64,000 bases of DNA, from NCBI RefSeq assembly GCF_003002065.1, contig NZ_PVZG01000006.1:310001-374000 (forward strand), in the 5' to 3' direction. The notes beneath the pieces were generated by a model. It ran no database searches and had not been told where the DNA came from. It was given only the letters and a program-made list of their open reading frames with translations. Every line of letters begins with the position of its first letter. Within the stretch, counting starts at the first letter, position 1. Both the position numbers and the translations under genes were made by a program. This document shows positions 23,133 to 31,792 of this stretch, one piece after another. The stretch comes from Pseudosporangium ferrugineum. Its GTDB lineage: Bacteria > Actinomycetota > Actinomycetes > Mycobacteriales > Micromonosporaceae.

Positions 23133-24946
23133 GCTCGTCCCCGCAGGGGGGAGGCCTGGGCAACGAGATGATGTCCTGGCTCATCCCCGGACTGGCCTTG
23201 CTGGCCACGATGGTCTTCGGTGTCGTCGGTCTGGGCGGCACGATCGGCGCCGCGATTACCGGTCACGGCTGGCACCCGCCGCCCTTCGAACTTGAGATCT
23301 ATGTGGCGATCCTGTCCGGCGACACCTCGGTCGCGTGGCCGGGGGCGCCCGCCTGGGCGGTCTACGGCGGTGTAGCGCTGGTCCTCACCGTCGTCGTCCT
23401 GCTCGTCTTCGTGGCCGGACGAAAGATCGTCAGCATGCTGAGCCGTACGAAGGGCCTGGCTTCCCAGCGGGAAGTGGCGAGCATGTTGCCGAAGGCGACC
23501 GAGGCGCGCGCCCGGGACCTGCGGCCCTCGATCAAGAGCGTCGAGAAGTTGCATCCGGACGAGACGGGAAACCTCCTCGGTGATCTGATGCCGAACGGAC
23601 CCGAACTGCGCTCCTCGTTCGAGGACGTCGAGCTGGACCTGATGGCACCGCGAGCCGGTAAGTCGACGGGTATCGCGATCCCCCGGCTGCTGCGCGCTCG
23701 CGGCTCGGTACTGCTGACGTCCAACAAGTCCGACGTCTACACCGTCACCCGGCAGGAGCGGATGAAGGTGGGTACGGTCTGGACCTTCGATCCGCAGGGC
23801 ATCGCCCACACGCCGCGGGAGATGTGGTGGGACATCCTCGCCGGCTGCGACACCATCGAGGGCGCTCGCCGGCTCGCCGGTCACTTCGTCGCCTCCGTCA
23901 ACGACGACTCGTCCAAGAAAGACTTCTGGATCTCCGCGGCGCAGAACACCTTGACCGCGCTTTTTCTCGCAGCCGCCCGAGGCGGGGCGAGCATCACGGA
24001 TCTTCTCGGCTGGCTCGCCGATCCGGCCGACCGGGCACCGATCGACCTGCTGCGGGATGTCGGCCTGCCGGCCATGGCGGAGCAGTTGCAGGGTACGGTC
24101 CGCGGTGCGGTGGAGACCCGGGACGGCATCTACGAGACCGCTCGACAGTGCGTGGCCTGCCTGCTCGATCCCGCCATCCTCGCCTGGGTGAGTCCCGACC
24201 CGGCCCGGCCGGAGTTCATTCCGGAGAAGCATGTTCTCGGGCGCGACACGCTCTATCTGCTGTCGAAGGACGGCGGTGGATCGGCCGCGGGGGTGATCGC
24301 CGGGCTGGCCGACGCGACCATGCGTGCCGGCGTGGTCGCCGCCGAGCGGATGGGAGGACGGCTCGACCCGCCCATGACCGCCGTGCTCGACGAGGCGGCG
24401 AACGTCTGCCGCATCAGTGATCTTCCCGACCTGTACAGCCACTTCGGCTCGCGTGGCATCAACGTCGTGACCTTGCTGCAGAGCTATCGTCAGGGCGTCC
24501 GGGTGTGGGGCGAACCCGGTATGGACGCGTTGTGGAGCGCGGCCACGGTGAAGCTGCTCGGCGCGGGTCTCGACGACGCCGACTTCGTGGACAAGATCGC
24601 GCGCCTGGTCGGCCAGCACGACGTGAAGACGCCCAGCTGGTCGAGAAGCAAGGACGGGACGTCCCGGTCCACGTCGTACCGGCAGGAACAGGTGCTGCCC
24701 GCCGACAAGATCAGGGCATTGCCCAAGGGCACCGCTCTGCTGCTCGCCACCGGTGTCCGGCCCGCACTCATCCGGTTGCGTCCCTGGTACAAGGAGCCCA
24801 ACGCCGGCCCGATCTCGCAGGCCGCCAAGGCCGAGGTCGAGGCGATCACCCAGCGTGCCACCGAGAGCTGGGCGCGCCGGCCGAACTATCGCCGCTCCGC
24901 GGGCAGCGACGAGTTCCGGGTCGCCCCCGCGTGGGACGGTGGCTGA
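23129..24946 (+). CDS. VirD4/TraG-like coupling ATPase
   Basis: 605 aa. Two N-terminal membrane segments (about 14-40 and 72-96) precede the cytosolic motor with Walker A LMAPRAGKSTGIAIP, Walker B MTAVLDEAANVC and the TraG-type block VVTLLQSYRQGVRVWGEPG. Coupling proteins pick substrates and feed them to the channel; in conjugation they carry a relaxase-DNA complex. No relaxase exists in the window, so a protein substrate is the better guess. Start ATG 23129 overlaps the VirB4-like stop. Confidence 0.92.
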   Translation: MSSSPQGGGLGNEMMSWLIPGLALLATMVFGVVGLGGTIGAAITGHGWHPPPFELEIYVAILSGDTSVAWPGAPAWAVYGGVALVLTVVVLLVFVAGRKIVSMLSRTKGLASQREVASMLPKATEARARDLRPSIKSVEKLHPDETGNLLGDLMPNGPELRSSFEDVELDLMAPRAGKSTGIAIPRLLRARGSVLLTSNKSDVYTVTRQERMKVGTVWTFDPQGIAHTPREMWWDILAGCDTIEGARRLAGHFVASVNDDSSKKDFWISAAQNTLTALFLAAARGGASITDLLGWLADPADRAPIDLLRDVGLPAMAEQLQGTVRGAVETRDGIYETARQCVACLLDPAILAWVSPDPARPEFIPEKHVLGRDTLYLLSKDGGGSAAGVIAGLADATMRAGVVAAERMGGRLDPPMTAVLDEAANVCRISDLPDLYSHFGSRGINVVTLLQSYRQGVRVWGEPGMDALWSAATVKLLGAGLDDADFVDKIARLVGQHDVKTPSWSRSKDGTSRSTSYRQEQVLPADKIRALPKGTALLLATGVRPALIRLRPWYKEPNAGPISQAAKAEVEAITQRATESWARRPNYRRSAGSDEFRVAPAWDGG

Positions 24947-24950
24947 GTCC

Positions 24951-25661
24951 ATGTCTCCCCCGATGTGGACGGTTCTCGCTCTCGCTCTTGCCACGCTGGC
25001 TGCCGGGCTCATCGGTGCCCTACGAGCGATACGCCGGGGCCGGGCGCCGCAATGGTGGCCGGCGCCGGCGCGGCCCGTTCCGAGCCTCGCCCACCAGTGG
25101 GCCAGCCAGACCGTCGAGACGCGCCCGGGTCGCCACGTCCGGGCCGGGCGGACCGCTCGCCTGATTGCCGTTGCCGGCTGCGGCACCGCACTGGTCGCTC
25201 TGGGCTCGGTCGTCACCCTGGCTGTGACCGGGGACGACCGGCCCCGGGAGCGCTTCGTGGTGGCAGTCTCCGGGGAATCGGTCGATGACGTCGCATACGG
25301 TCCGCGTATCGTCTCGGAGGATTCCGCGCTCTGCCTGGCGGCGCGGTCGCTCGCAGACCGCTCATCGCTGGTGCTCGCCGCCTGCGACGGATCACCGACG
25401 CAGCGTTTTACGATCGAGACGGATCAGACCGTCCGGCTGGGCGCCTGGTGCCTCGACGCCCCGAAGGGGCCGATGCTCCGGATCGCATCCTGCGACGGCA
25501 GCACCCGCCAGCGGTTCTCGGCGGATCCCGGGCAGTTGATCAGCAGGTCGGAGCACGCCTGCGTCGACGTCGTGGCCGGCCGGATCGTCGCGGATGCCGG
25601 CATCGTCCTGCGTGACTGCGACCAGGCTGTCGCGCACCAGTGGTGGTACCTCGCGTCGTGA
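24951..25661 (+). CDS. Membrane protein with beta-trefoil (ricin-type) domain
   Basis: 236 aa. One membrane helix at residues 5-25 and a second at about 65-85, then an external domain with three QxF/QxW-type repeats (PTQRFTIE, TRQRFSAD, AHQWWYL) and four paired-looking Cys, which is the ricin B beta-trefoil pattern. It probably binds carbohydrate or another machine component outside the membrane. It follows the coupling protein by 4 bp. GTG 24939, overlapping the upstream stop, is the alternative start. Confidence 0.75.
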   Translation: MSPPMWTVLALALATLAAGLIGALRAIRRGRAPQWWPAPARPVPSLAHQWASQTVETRPGRHVRAGRTARLIAVAGCGTALVALGSVVTLAVTGDDRPRERFVVAVSGESVDDVAYGPRIVSEDSALCLAARSLADRSSLVLAACDGSPTQRFTIETDQTVRLGAWCLDAPKGPMLRIASCDGSTRQRFSADPGQLISRSEHACVDVVAGRIVADAGIVLRDCDQAVAHQWWYLAS

Positions 25662-25704
25662 TGCCGCAGCGTCACGACCGGCCCGACCGGAAGGGTCAGC
25701 AACC

Positions 25705-28134
25705 ATGACCAGCACGCTCGACCACCAGGTGGGGCAGGGTGCCGCGCTCCGCCAGGACCGGATCGGCAATGCCCTCGTGGTCCATCCGGAGGATGCGGTC
25801 AGCGACGAGGCCCGGGACCTCGCCCTGCGGATAGCCGCCGACCCGGAGAACGACATCGTCGTGCTGGACCTCCCGGACGGCGTGCCGTTCGCGGTATGGC
25901 AGTCACTGGTGCAGACTTGGCCCCGTCAGCGTAGGCGTGGTATCCGGCTGGTGACCTGCCGCAGCGGCCCGGGTGCGGCCGGGCTGACCGCGCAATGGTT
26001 GTCCCAGTTGCTCCGCTGCGTCGTCTACGCCCCCGATGGGCATCTCACGGTCGGCGCCTCCGGAACGGTTCTGGCCCATTCGTCGCCGGACAGCGGCTGG
26101 CTGCGGTTCCGCCCCGGTAAGCCGCCGGTCCGCGTCGCCACGCGGTATCCCGCGCCGGTGTGGGACACGATCGCTTCGGAAACGCGCGTCCTTGGCGCCA
26201 ATACCCGCGCGGAACCGCTGACGGCAGGACTGTGGATCCACGACACTCGAGACCCGCAACGCGTCGAGCGCCATCGGCGGTTGCTGGAGACGGCGTCGGC
26301 CTTCGATCCTGAAGCCCTCACGGTCGTTCTCGGCTGCCCGGAAACGCCCCCGGTGGCACTGGAGGAGGTGCGCCGGATATGGGACGACCTCACGCTCGAC
26401 CAGCGGATCCGCCTGCGGTTCGCGGCGTACGGCCCGGTCGTGACTCCGGACGGCGACCGCCTGGGGCAGGCCCTTGCCGACACGCTCGCCGCCCCGGTGG
26501 TCTGCTTCACCGGCCTCCCGCTGACCGCCCCTTACACGGAGGCGGCGTACCCGGTGAACGCCGCCGGCGAACCCGGCTGGCCTGCGTTCGTCCGGGAACT
26601 CGGCTTCGCACCACGCATCCTGCCGGTGTCTCTTCCTCGTCGCCCGGTGGTACTCAGCCATCGGATGCCGATGGACCTGGGGGAGGAGGTGGCTCGGCTG
26701 ACATACCAGCCGGAGAGTGACGTGCTGGTCGAGATCGTGGAAGCGGGGCTATGGGTACGCGCACCGCAGGCACCCGACCATGCGGAGCGCCTTCGAGGTT
26801 TGCCCGCGCTTCCGGACTACTGCGCGGTGGTGTTCGAGGACAGTGATCCGCAGACGGGCACGCGGCTGATGCAGTTCGCCCGCAAGCTGGCGGAGCAGCT
26901 GAACGATGCACGAGTCGTGAGCCGGGTGCGCCCTGCCTCGGAGCTGATGCCTTCCGATGAGGACGGCTTCGTGATGTCCGCGCCGCCTCCACCCTCGCTG
27001 CCTGAACAATGGAACGGGCCGACCCCGCTGCCTCTTCCGTCCCGTGCCGGCACGGTGACGAAAGCCGCCGCACCGGAGCAGACGGAGAACTCGGCGATCG
27101 GGAGCCCGGCCGAGGTCTTGCCGCCGACTGAGGAACCGCAGCCGGTCGAGGCCTCAGCCCCGGCTCGGCCGGAGACCCGTCCCGCCGTCGAGGAGGACAC
27201 ATCGCCTGAGCTGGTTGTCGTTCCCGCCCCGATCGAGGCGGAGACGGCACCTGCTGCGGTGGAGCATCCCACCCCCCTGGTTCCGGTGGAGAGCCCTCCC
27301 GCCGTGGTCGCGGTGGAGACTCGCCCCGCCGGGGTTACGGCCGAGGTGGCTGCTGCTCGGGAGACACCCGAACCCCCTGCACCGGCTTCCTCTGCACCGC
27401 GTGTCGTGGACCAGGACCGGGAGCTTCTGCGTGGCATGCTGGCCCTCGTCGATCCGTGGGCCGATGTCGACGCCCTGTATGCGGCGGTTCAGCGGGTACT
27501 GCCGGGATATCCCGCGGACCGTGGTCTGGCCGAGGCCGTCGCCCTGAGGTGGTACCTGTCCCGGGGCGGTGCGGTGATAGACCCCGTGTTGTGCAACGGC
27601 GACGACGGTCCCCACCGCCCCATCACCGTGATGGCCGTGGCTGCGCTGGCCCGGCTGCCCCGCTACGTCGGCGCGGTGACGTACGCTCGTACCCCCGGTC
27701 CGGAGGAGTGGGAGATGTACCAGGACGCCCCGCTGGTCACCGACTGGGGTTTCGTGCATGCTCTCGCTGAGCCGTGCGCACTTCAGGACGGTGATACGGA
27801 CGTCGTGATCTGGTCGCTCACCGGGGCCCTCACCGGTCTGCTGGAGCCGGAGGACGACGCGGGTGTGACGGACCGGGTGGTCTTCACGCCGGGAACGACG
27901 TTCAAGCTTCTCGATCTGACGCCACCTGCGGACGGCCGGCGAGGCAGAATCCTGCTGCGTGAGGTCGGTTCCGACGAGCACGACGGCCTCGCGGGATCGA
28001 CGACGCTGTCAGCCGACCGAGAAGCGGCGATCGCCATGCTCCGCGAGCTGCGCGGCTGGGAGTCGAGCAGCTCGCTCGCCCGGACCCGGCCCGGGGCGAC
28101 GGTCCGGTTCGACCGTCTTCCGGGCCTGGTCTGA
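25705..28134 (+). CDS. Large multi-domain protein, C-terminus resembling an ADP-ribosyltransferase fold
   Basis: 809 aa, no signal peptide. The N-terminal 430 residues contain two similar alpha/beta halves (IVVLDLPDGVPFAVWQSLVQ and related strands; VVLGCPETPPVALEEVRRIW). A Pro/Glu/Ala-rich disordered linker covers about 430-570. The last 230 residues (from RELLRGMLALVDPW) have VTYARTPGPEEW, VVIWSLTG and RVVFTPGTTFKLLDL, an order recalling ART folds. The catalytic ExE positions read TDR, so activity is doubtful and the resemblance is tentative. ATG 25705 follows GGAAGGG. Last plus-strand gene of locus A; effector or cytoplasmic adaptor are both possible. Confidence 0.65.
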   Translation: MTSTLDHQVGQGAALRQDRIGNALVVHPEDAVSDEARDLALRIAADPENDIVVLDLPDGVPFAVWQSLVQTWPRQRRRGIRLVTCRSGPGAAGLTAQWLSQLLRCVVYAPDGHLTVGASGTVLAHSSPDSGWLRFRPGKPPVRVATRYPAPVWDTIASETRVLGANTRAEPLTAGLWIHDTRDPQRVERHRRLLETASAFDPEALTVVLGCPETPPVALEEVRRIWDDLTLDQRIRLRFAAYGPVVTPDGDRLGQALADTLAAPVVCFTGLPLTAPYTEAAYPVNAAGEPGWPAFVRELGFAPRILPVSLPRRPVVLSHRMPMDLGEEVARLTYQPESDVLVEIVEAGLWVRAPQAPDHAERLRGLPALPDYCAVVFEDSDPQTGTRLMQFARKLAEQLNDARVVSRVRPASELMPSDEDGFVMSAPPPPSLPEQWNGPTPLPLPSRAGTVTKAAAPEQTENSAIGSPAEVLPPTEEPQPVEASAPARPETRPAVEEDTSPELVVVPAPIEAETAPAAVEHPTPLVPVESPPAVVAVETRPAGVTAEVAAARETPEPPAPASSAPRVVDQDRELLRGMLALVDPWADVDALYAAVQRVLPGYPADRGLAEAVALRWYLSRGGAVIDPVLCNGDDGPHRPITVMAVAALARLPRYVGAVTYARTPGPEEWEMYQDAPLVTDWGFVHALAEPCALQDGDTDVVIWSLTGALTGLLEPEDDAGVTDRVVFTPGTTFKLLDLTPPADGRRGRILLREVGSDEHDGLAGSTTLSADREAAIAMLRELRGWESSSSLARTRPGATVRFDRLPGLV

Positions 28135-28207
28135 GCGACGCCGTTCAAAGGGTGAATCGATTGGCCGGTCTGTTGTACGGCGAGCGTTCGTGGCTGATGA
28201 AGCGTCG

Positions 28208-29194
28208 TCACCTGCTCGGGGCTTGTGCAGTGCTGACGGCCTTACGCGGAATGGAGGGTCGTCCCGTCGACTGCGATCCACCGGAGTGGGGGCTGGTCAG
28301 CGGTCTGTCGAGGCCCGCGCGCGCGCCGGACGCGAAGGGATTTGAAGGAGTTGGGGAGCCGGCGGAAGGAAAGGGCCACGAGAGTTCGCCGGTGTCGATC
28401 GGGCCTGAACGGCTGGCAGCCCGGTTCGGTGACGAAATCGCAACACCGTTCGGTTCGTAATACCCGCCGTTCGGCGAGGGTGGTGAGTACGCTGCCCAGG
28501 CGGCCGATGTCTCTGCCACGTTGCCATGCGCAGGATGTTGCGGCATGCGGAATTCCGGTGGTGGCGAGGCCTGGGGCGGTAGACCTGAACCTTGGGCCAG
28601 GCTATTCGCCCTTGCGATCGCCACTCGCGTTTCGCCTATTGTGGTTTCGCGCCTGAGAAGGTCGGTAGCCTCGTCTCGGAATGCCCGAAGCGCGGGGAGC
28701 CTGCCGTTGTGATACAAGCGCCGTAGTGCGTCGCTTCCCGGGGTGTCCGGGCGCAGCGCCTCTTCGAGGCTTTCCAGCTCCTTCGCCAGCCGCAGATGCT
28801 CGGGGGCGTACGCCCGCGCCATCTCCACCCATGGGGTTTCGGGCGGACGCTTAGCAGACCCCGAGGCGCCTGCGGCGGCATAGTTATCGGTGGGCTGGTT
28901 ATCTGCATACTGGCCCGGGACGGCAGTCCTCTGGCCCCCATCGAAGTGTTCCGGGACGGGAGCGTTGTTCTGCGCGTTTCCTCTCTGGAACTTACTCATG
29001 AACCGGCGGAGATAGTCACGCCACTTCGGCTCAGGCGAGCCACCCGGGAGGCCGCGCCATCTGTTGTCTATGAACCGCTCGGCCTGACCGATCCTGGCGT
29101 AGCTCGGCAGACCTCTGCCCCCACGGCCTTTCCGGGCCTTGAGCCAGTCGAAGTCCAACTTCGCAGTCTCTACCCAGCCCTTGTCGAGATCCAT
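28208..29194 (-). CDS. Disordered hypothetical protein of the sigma regulon, possible substrate
   Basis: 328 aa beginning MDLDKGWVETAKLDFDWL. Short helical segments (to about residue 75 and 125-185, RLAKELESLEEALR) are separated by Pro/Gly/Ser/Asn-rich low-complexity stretches, and the whole C-terminal third is disordered. No signal peptide, membrane segment or known domain was found. Base composition looks less GC-rich than the neighbours. ATG 29194 is preceded by AAGGAAG and by an exact GTGAACC-N16-CGTC promoter, which ties it to the secretion machine; being unlinked to any structural family it is a candidate secreted substrate. It converges on the gene at 25705. Confidence 0.7.
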   Translation of the reverse strand: MDLDKGWVETAKLDFDWLKARKGRGGRGLPSYARIGQAERFIDNRWRGLPGGSPEPKWRDYLRRFMSKFQRGNAQNNAPVPEHFDGGQRTAVPGQYADNQPTDNYAAAGASGSAKRPPETPWVEMARAYAPEHLRLAKELESLEEALRPDTPGSDALRRLYHNGRLPALRAFRDEATDLLRRETTIGETRVAIARANSLAQGSGLPPQASPPPEFRMPQHPAHGNVAETSAAWAAYSPPSPNGGYYEPNGVAISSPNRAASRSGPIDTGELSWPFPSAGSPTPSNPFASGARAGLDRPLTSPHSGGSQSTGRPSIPRKAVSTAQAPSR

Positions 29195-29230
29195 GCCGGC
29201 ACTTCCTTTCGTAACCCCTGGCCACCGTAA

Positions 29231-29257
29231 GACGGGCCGCGACGGCTTCGGGTTCAC
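29231..29257 (-). promoter_or_regulatory. ECF-type promoter of the disordered-protein gene (GTGAACC-N16-CGTC)
   Basis: Minus-strand GTGAACC (29257-29251), 16-nt spacer, CGTCTTACG from 29234. The -35 overlaps the last codon of the MFS gene. The gene start is 36 nt downstream. It marks the right edge of locus A. Confidence 0.82.
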
Positions 29258-30663
29258 GGAAGGCTGTACGTCGCCGGCCGGCTGGGCACCAGTACCATCG
29301 CGAGGGCAGCGCCCGCCACCATCAGCCCCGCGCAGATCAGCATCGCCGCCCGGTACGCCGGCGCCAGGTCCGCCGGGTCCGTCAGGTTGCCGGCGCCGAG
29401 CCCCGCCGCCAGCGGCAGCACCGCCACCGACAGCAGCCCGGCGGCGCGGGCCACGGCGTTGTTGACCCCGCTGGCGATGCCGGCGTGCGCGTCGTCGAGG
29501 GCGCCGAGCGCCGTGGCGGTCAGGGGCGCCACCAGCAGGGACAGCCCGAGGCCGAAGACGATCACCGGGGGCAGGACGTCCGCGGGGTAGGAGGCACCGG
29601 GGCCGATCCGTGACAGCCACAGCAGCGCCGCCGCGCAGATCAGCGGCCCGGCGGTCATCGGCAGGCGCGCCCCGATCCGCTGGCCGAGCGCGCCCGCGCG
29701 GGCCGAGAGCAGCAGCATGAGGCCGGTCACCGGGAGCAGGGCCACGCCGCCGGCCAGGGGGCTGAACCCGGCGACCACCTGGAGGTTGAGAACGACCAGG
29801 AAGAACACTCCGCCGTTGGCCGCGTACACGAGGAAGGTGACCAGGTTGGCAGCGCTGAACGCGCGGGAGCGGAACAGCGCCAGCGGCAGCATCGGGTGCC
29901 GGGCGCGGTGCTCGCGAAGGAGGAAGCCGGTGGTCCCGGCCACGCCGATCGCCAGCGCGATCAGCACCGACGGGCTGCCCGGGCCGTCCGCCGGCCAGGC
30001 GGTGAAGCCGTACGTGAGCCCGCCCAGCCCCGCCGCGCCGGTCAGCACCCCGGGAACGTCCAGGTCGGCGGCGGCCGAGGCGTTGCGGGACTCCGGGACG
30101 TGGCGGGCGGCGACGGCGAGCACGAGCAGCGCCGGCGGCACGTTGATCAGGAAGATGAGGCGCCAGTCGGCGATCTCGACCAGCCAGCCGCCGAGGAACG
30201 GCCCGAGCGCCCCGCCGACCCCGGCCAGGCCGGACCAGGCACCGATCGCCCGCGGCCGGTCCTCGCGGGTGAACGACGCCTCGAGGATGGCCAGGGCACC
30301 CGGGGTGAGCAGCGCGCCGCCGACGCCCTGGAGGACGCGCGCGGCGATGAGCAGCTCGATGCTCGGCGCCAGGCCGCAGAGCAGGGACGCGGCCGCGAAC
30401 CAGCCGACGCCGATCATGAAGACGCGGCGGCGGCCGTACCGGTCGCCGAGCGAGCCGCCCAGCAGGATCAGCGAGGCGAGGCTGAGGGCGTACCCGTTCA
30501 CGGTCCACTGCAGGCCGGCGGCGTCGGCGCCGAGTTCCCGGCCGATCACCGGCAGGGCGATGTTCACGACGGTGGCGTCGATGAAGGCGAGGCTGGAGCC
30601 GAGCACGGTGGCCAGCAGCACCCACCGTCCGGCGGCGGTTCCGTAGCTGACCGGGCCTGTCAT
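29254..30663 (-). CDS. MFS drug exporter, DHA2 (EmrB/QacA) family
   Basis: 469 aa with about 14 membrane segments. Family motifs: FIDATVVNIALPVIGREL in helix 1, GGSLGDRYGRRRVFMIG (motif A) and LGPFLGGWLVE (motif C of antiporters). It should export hydrophobic drugs or metabolites in exchange for protons. It starts at 30663, only 22 bp after a receiver-protein gene on the same strand, and may be co-expressed with it. It is not under the sigma-type promoter. Confidence 0.9.
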   Translation of the reverse strand: MTGPVSYGTAAGRWVLLATVLGSSLAFIDATVVNIALPVIGRELGADAAGLQWTVNGYALSLASLILLGGSLGDRYGRRRVFMIGVGWFAAASLLCGLAPSIELLIAARVLQGVGGALLTPGALAILEASFTREDRPRAIGAWSGLAGVGGALGPFLGGWLVEIADWRLIFLINVPPALLVLAVAARHVPESRNASAAADLDVPGVLTGAAGLGGLTYGFTAWPADGPGSPSVLIALAIGVAGTTGFLLREHRARHPMLPLALFRSRAFSAANLVTFLVYAANGGVFFLVVLNLQVVAGFSPLAGGVALLPVTGLMLLLSARAGALGQRIGARLPMTAGPLICAAALLWLSRIGPGASYPADVLPPVIVFGLGLSLLVAPLTATALGALDDAHAGIASGVNNAVARAAGLLSVAVLPLAAGLGAGNLTDPADLAPAYRAAMLICAGLMVAGAALAMVLVPSRPATYSLP

Positions 30664-30685
30664 GCCTGGGACAGTACGCGCGACC

Positions 30686-31159
30686 TCAGGCCGTACGGCG
30701 CAGCGGAGGGCCGGTCACCGGGCGGGGCAGCGCCGCCCGGGCCGCGCGCATCGCGGCCGTGGCGGCGGTGGCCGGAGCGCCGGCGGGCCGCTGCCGCAGG
30801 TCGAGCAGCGCCTCCAGGCGGGCGCCGAGCTCGGCCCGCCGGTACGGCTTCGTCAGGTAGTCGTCCGCGCCCGCGTCCAGCCCGGCCTGGATCCGGTCGC
30901 CCTCGACGTCGGCGCTGATCAGCATGATCGGCAGCTGCGCCGTTCCCGGAGCCTCCCGCAGCCGCCGGCACAGCTCGATGCCGGAGCCGCCGGGCATCCG
31001 CACGTCGAGCAGCACCGCGTCGATCCCACCGGCCCCCGCCGCCCGCTCCGCACCGGCCGCGCAGGAGACGGCCACCACCTCGTGACCGAACCGCCGCAGC
31101 GTGTAGGTGAGCAGCTCACGATGATCAGCGTCGTCATCCGCGATGAGTACGGTGGGCAC
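30686..31159 (-). CDS. Stand-alone response regulator receiver protein
   Basis: 157 aa. The receiver domain is complete: acidic pair IADDDADH, phospho-acceptor AVLLDVRMPGGSG, the switch Ser (LISADVEG) and Lys (YLTKPYRRAELGARL). About 35 residues of Ala/Arg-rich tail follow, without a DNA-binding or enzymatic output domain. It probably works by protein contact. No kinase is adjacent. It precedes the MFS gene in the same direction. Confidence 0.88.
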   Translation of the reverse strand: MPTVLIADDDADHRELLTYTLRRFGHEVVAVSCAAGAERAAGAGGIDAVLLDVRMPGGSGIELCRRLREAPGTAQLPIMLISADVEGDRIQAGLDAGADDYLTKPYRRAELGARLEALLDLRQRPAGAPATAATAAMRAARAALPRPVTGPPLRRTA

Positions 31160-31251
31160 GGCACCCCCTTGCAGGCCGGTCGAGTATCTGCCCGACTGTT
31201 CGGCCCGTCCCGCGAATCGCTTAGCCGTTTCGCTGGGACCCGGCGGTTAGC

Positions 31252-31785
31252 ATGGGCCCGGTGACAGTGACGCCTATCCGTCTGATCGGTGATCCCGTGC
31301 TGCGCCGCAAGGCCGAGCCGGTCGCCGACTTCGACGCCGAGCTGCAGAACCTCGTCCGTGACCTGCGGGAAACCCTGGCCGACCGGCGCGGCGCCGGCCT
31401 GGCCGCCCCGCAGCTCGGCGTGAGCCGCCGGGTGTTCGTGATCGCGCCGCAACTGGTCGAGGAGGGCACGGTCGACCACCTGGTCAACCCGGTGCTCGAC
31501 TTCCCCGACGAGGAGGACCAGGACGGCCCCGAGGGCTGCCTCTCGGTGCCGGGGATCTACCTCGACACCAAGCGCCGGCTCAACGTGGTCGCCAAGGGCT
31601 TCACCGCGCACGGCGACCCGGTCCAGGTCGTCGGCGCCGGCCTGCTGGCCCGCTGCATCCAGCACGAGACCGACCACCTCGACGGCGTGCTCTTCATCGA
31701 CCGGCTCGACGCCGAACGGCAGGAGCGCCTGCTCGCCGTCACCCGCGAGGCCCACTGGCCCGACGTGAAGGTCTCCCCGCACTGA
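31252..31785 (+). CDS. def: Peptide deformylase
   Basis: 177 aa metalloenzyme removing the formyl group from new proteins. All three motifs are intact: GAGLAAPQLGV, EGCLSVPG (metal Cys) and QHETDHLDG (two metal His and catalytic Glu). ATG 31252 or GTG 31261 are both possible starts; neither has a strong ribosome-binding site. It stands alone and converges with the pseG-type gene 7 bp away. Actinomycetes usually have more than one copy. Confidence 0.95.
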   Translation: MGPVTVTPIRLIGDPVLRRKAEPVADFDAELQNLVRDLRETLADRRGAGLAAPQLGVSRRVFVIAPQLVEEGTVDHLVNPVLDFPDEEDQDGPEGCLSVPGIYLDTKRRLNVVAKGFTAHGDPVQVVGAGLLARCIQHETDHLDGVLFIDRLDAERQERLLAVTREAHWPDVKVSPH

Positions 31786-31792
31786 CCCGCAT

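Noticed and set aside
11434..29257. An integrative conjugative element or prophage
   Set aside because: No integrase, relaxase, replication gene, tRNA-flanking att site or phage structural gene was found.
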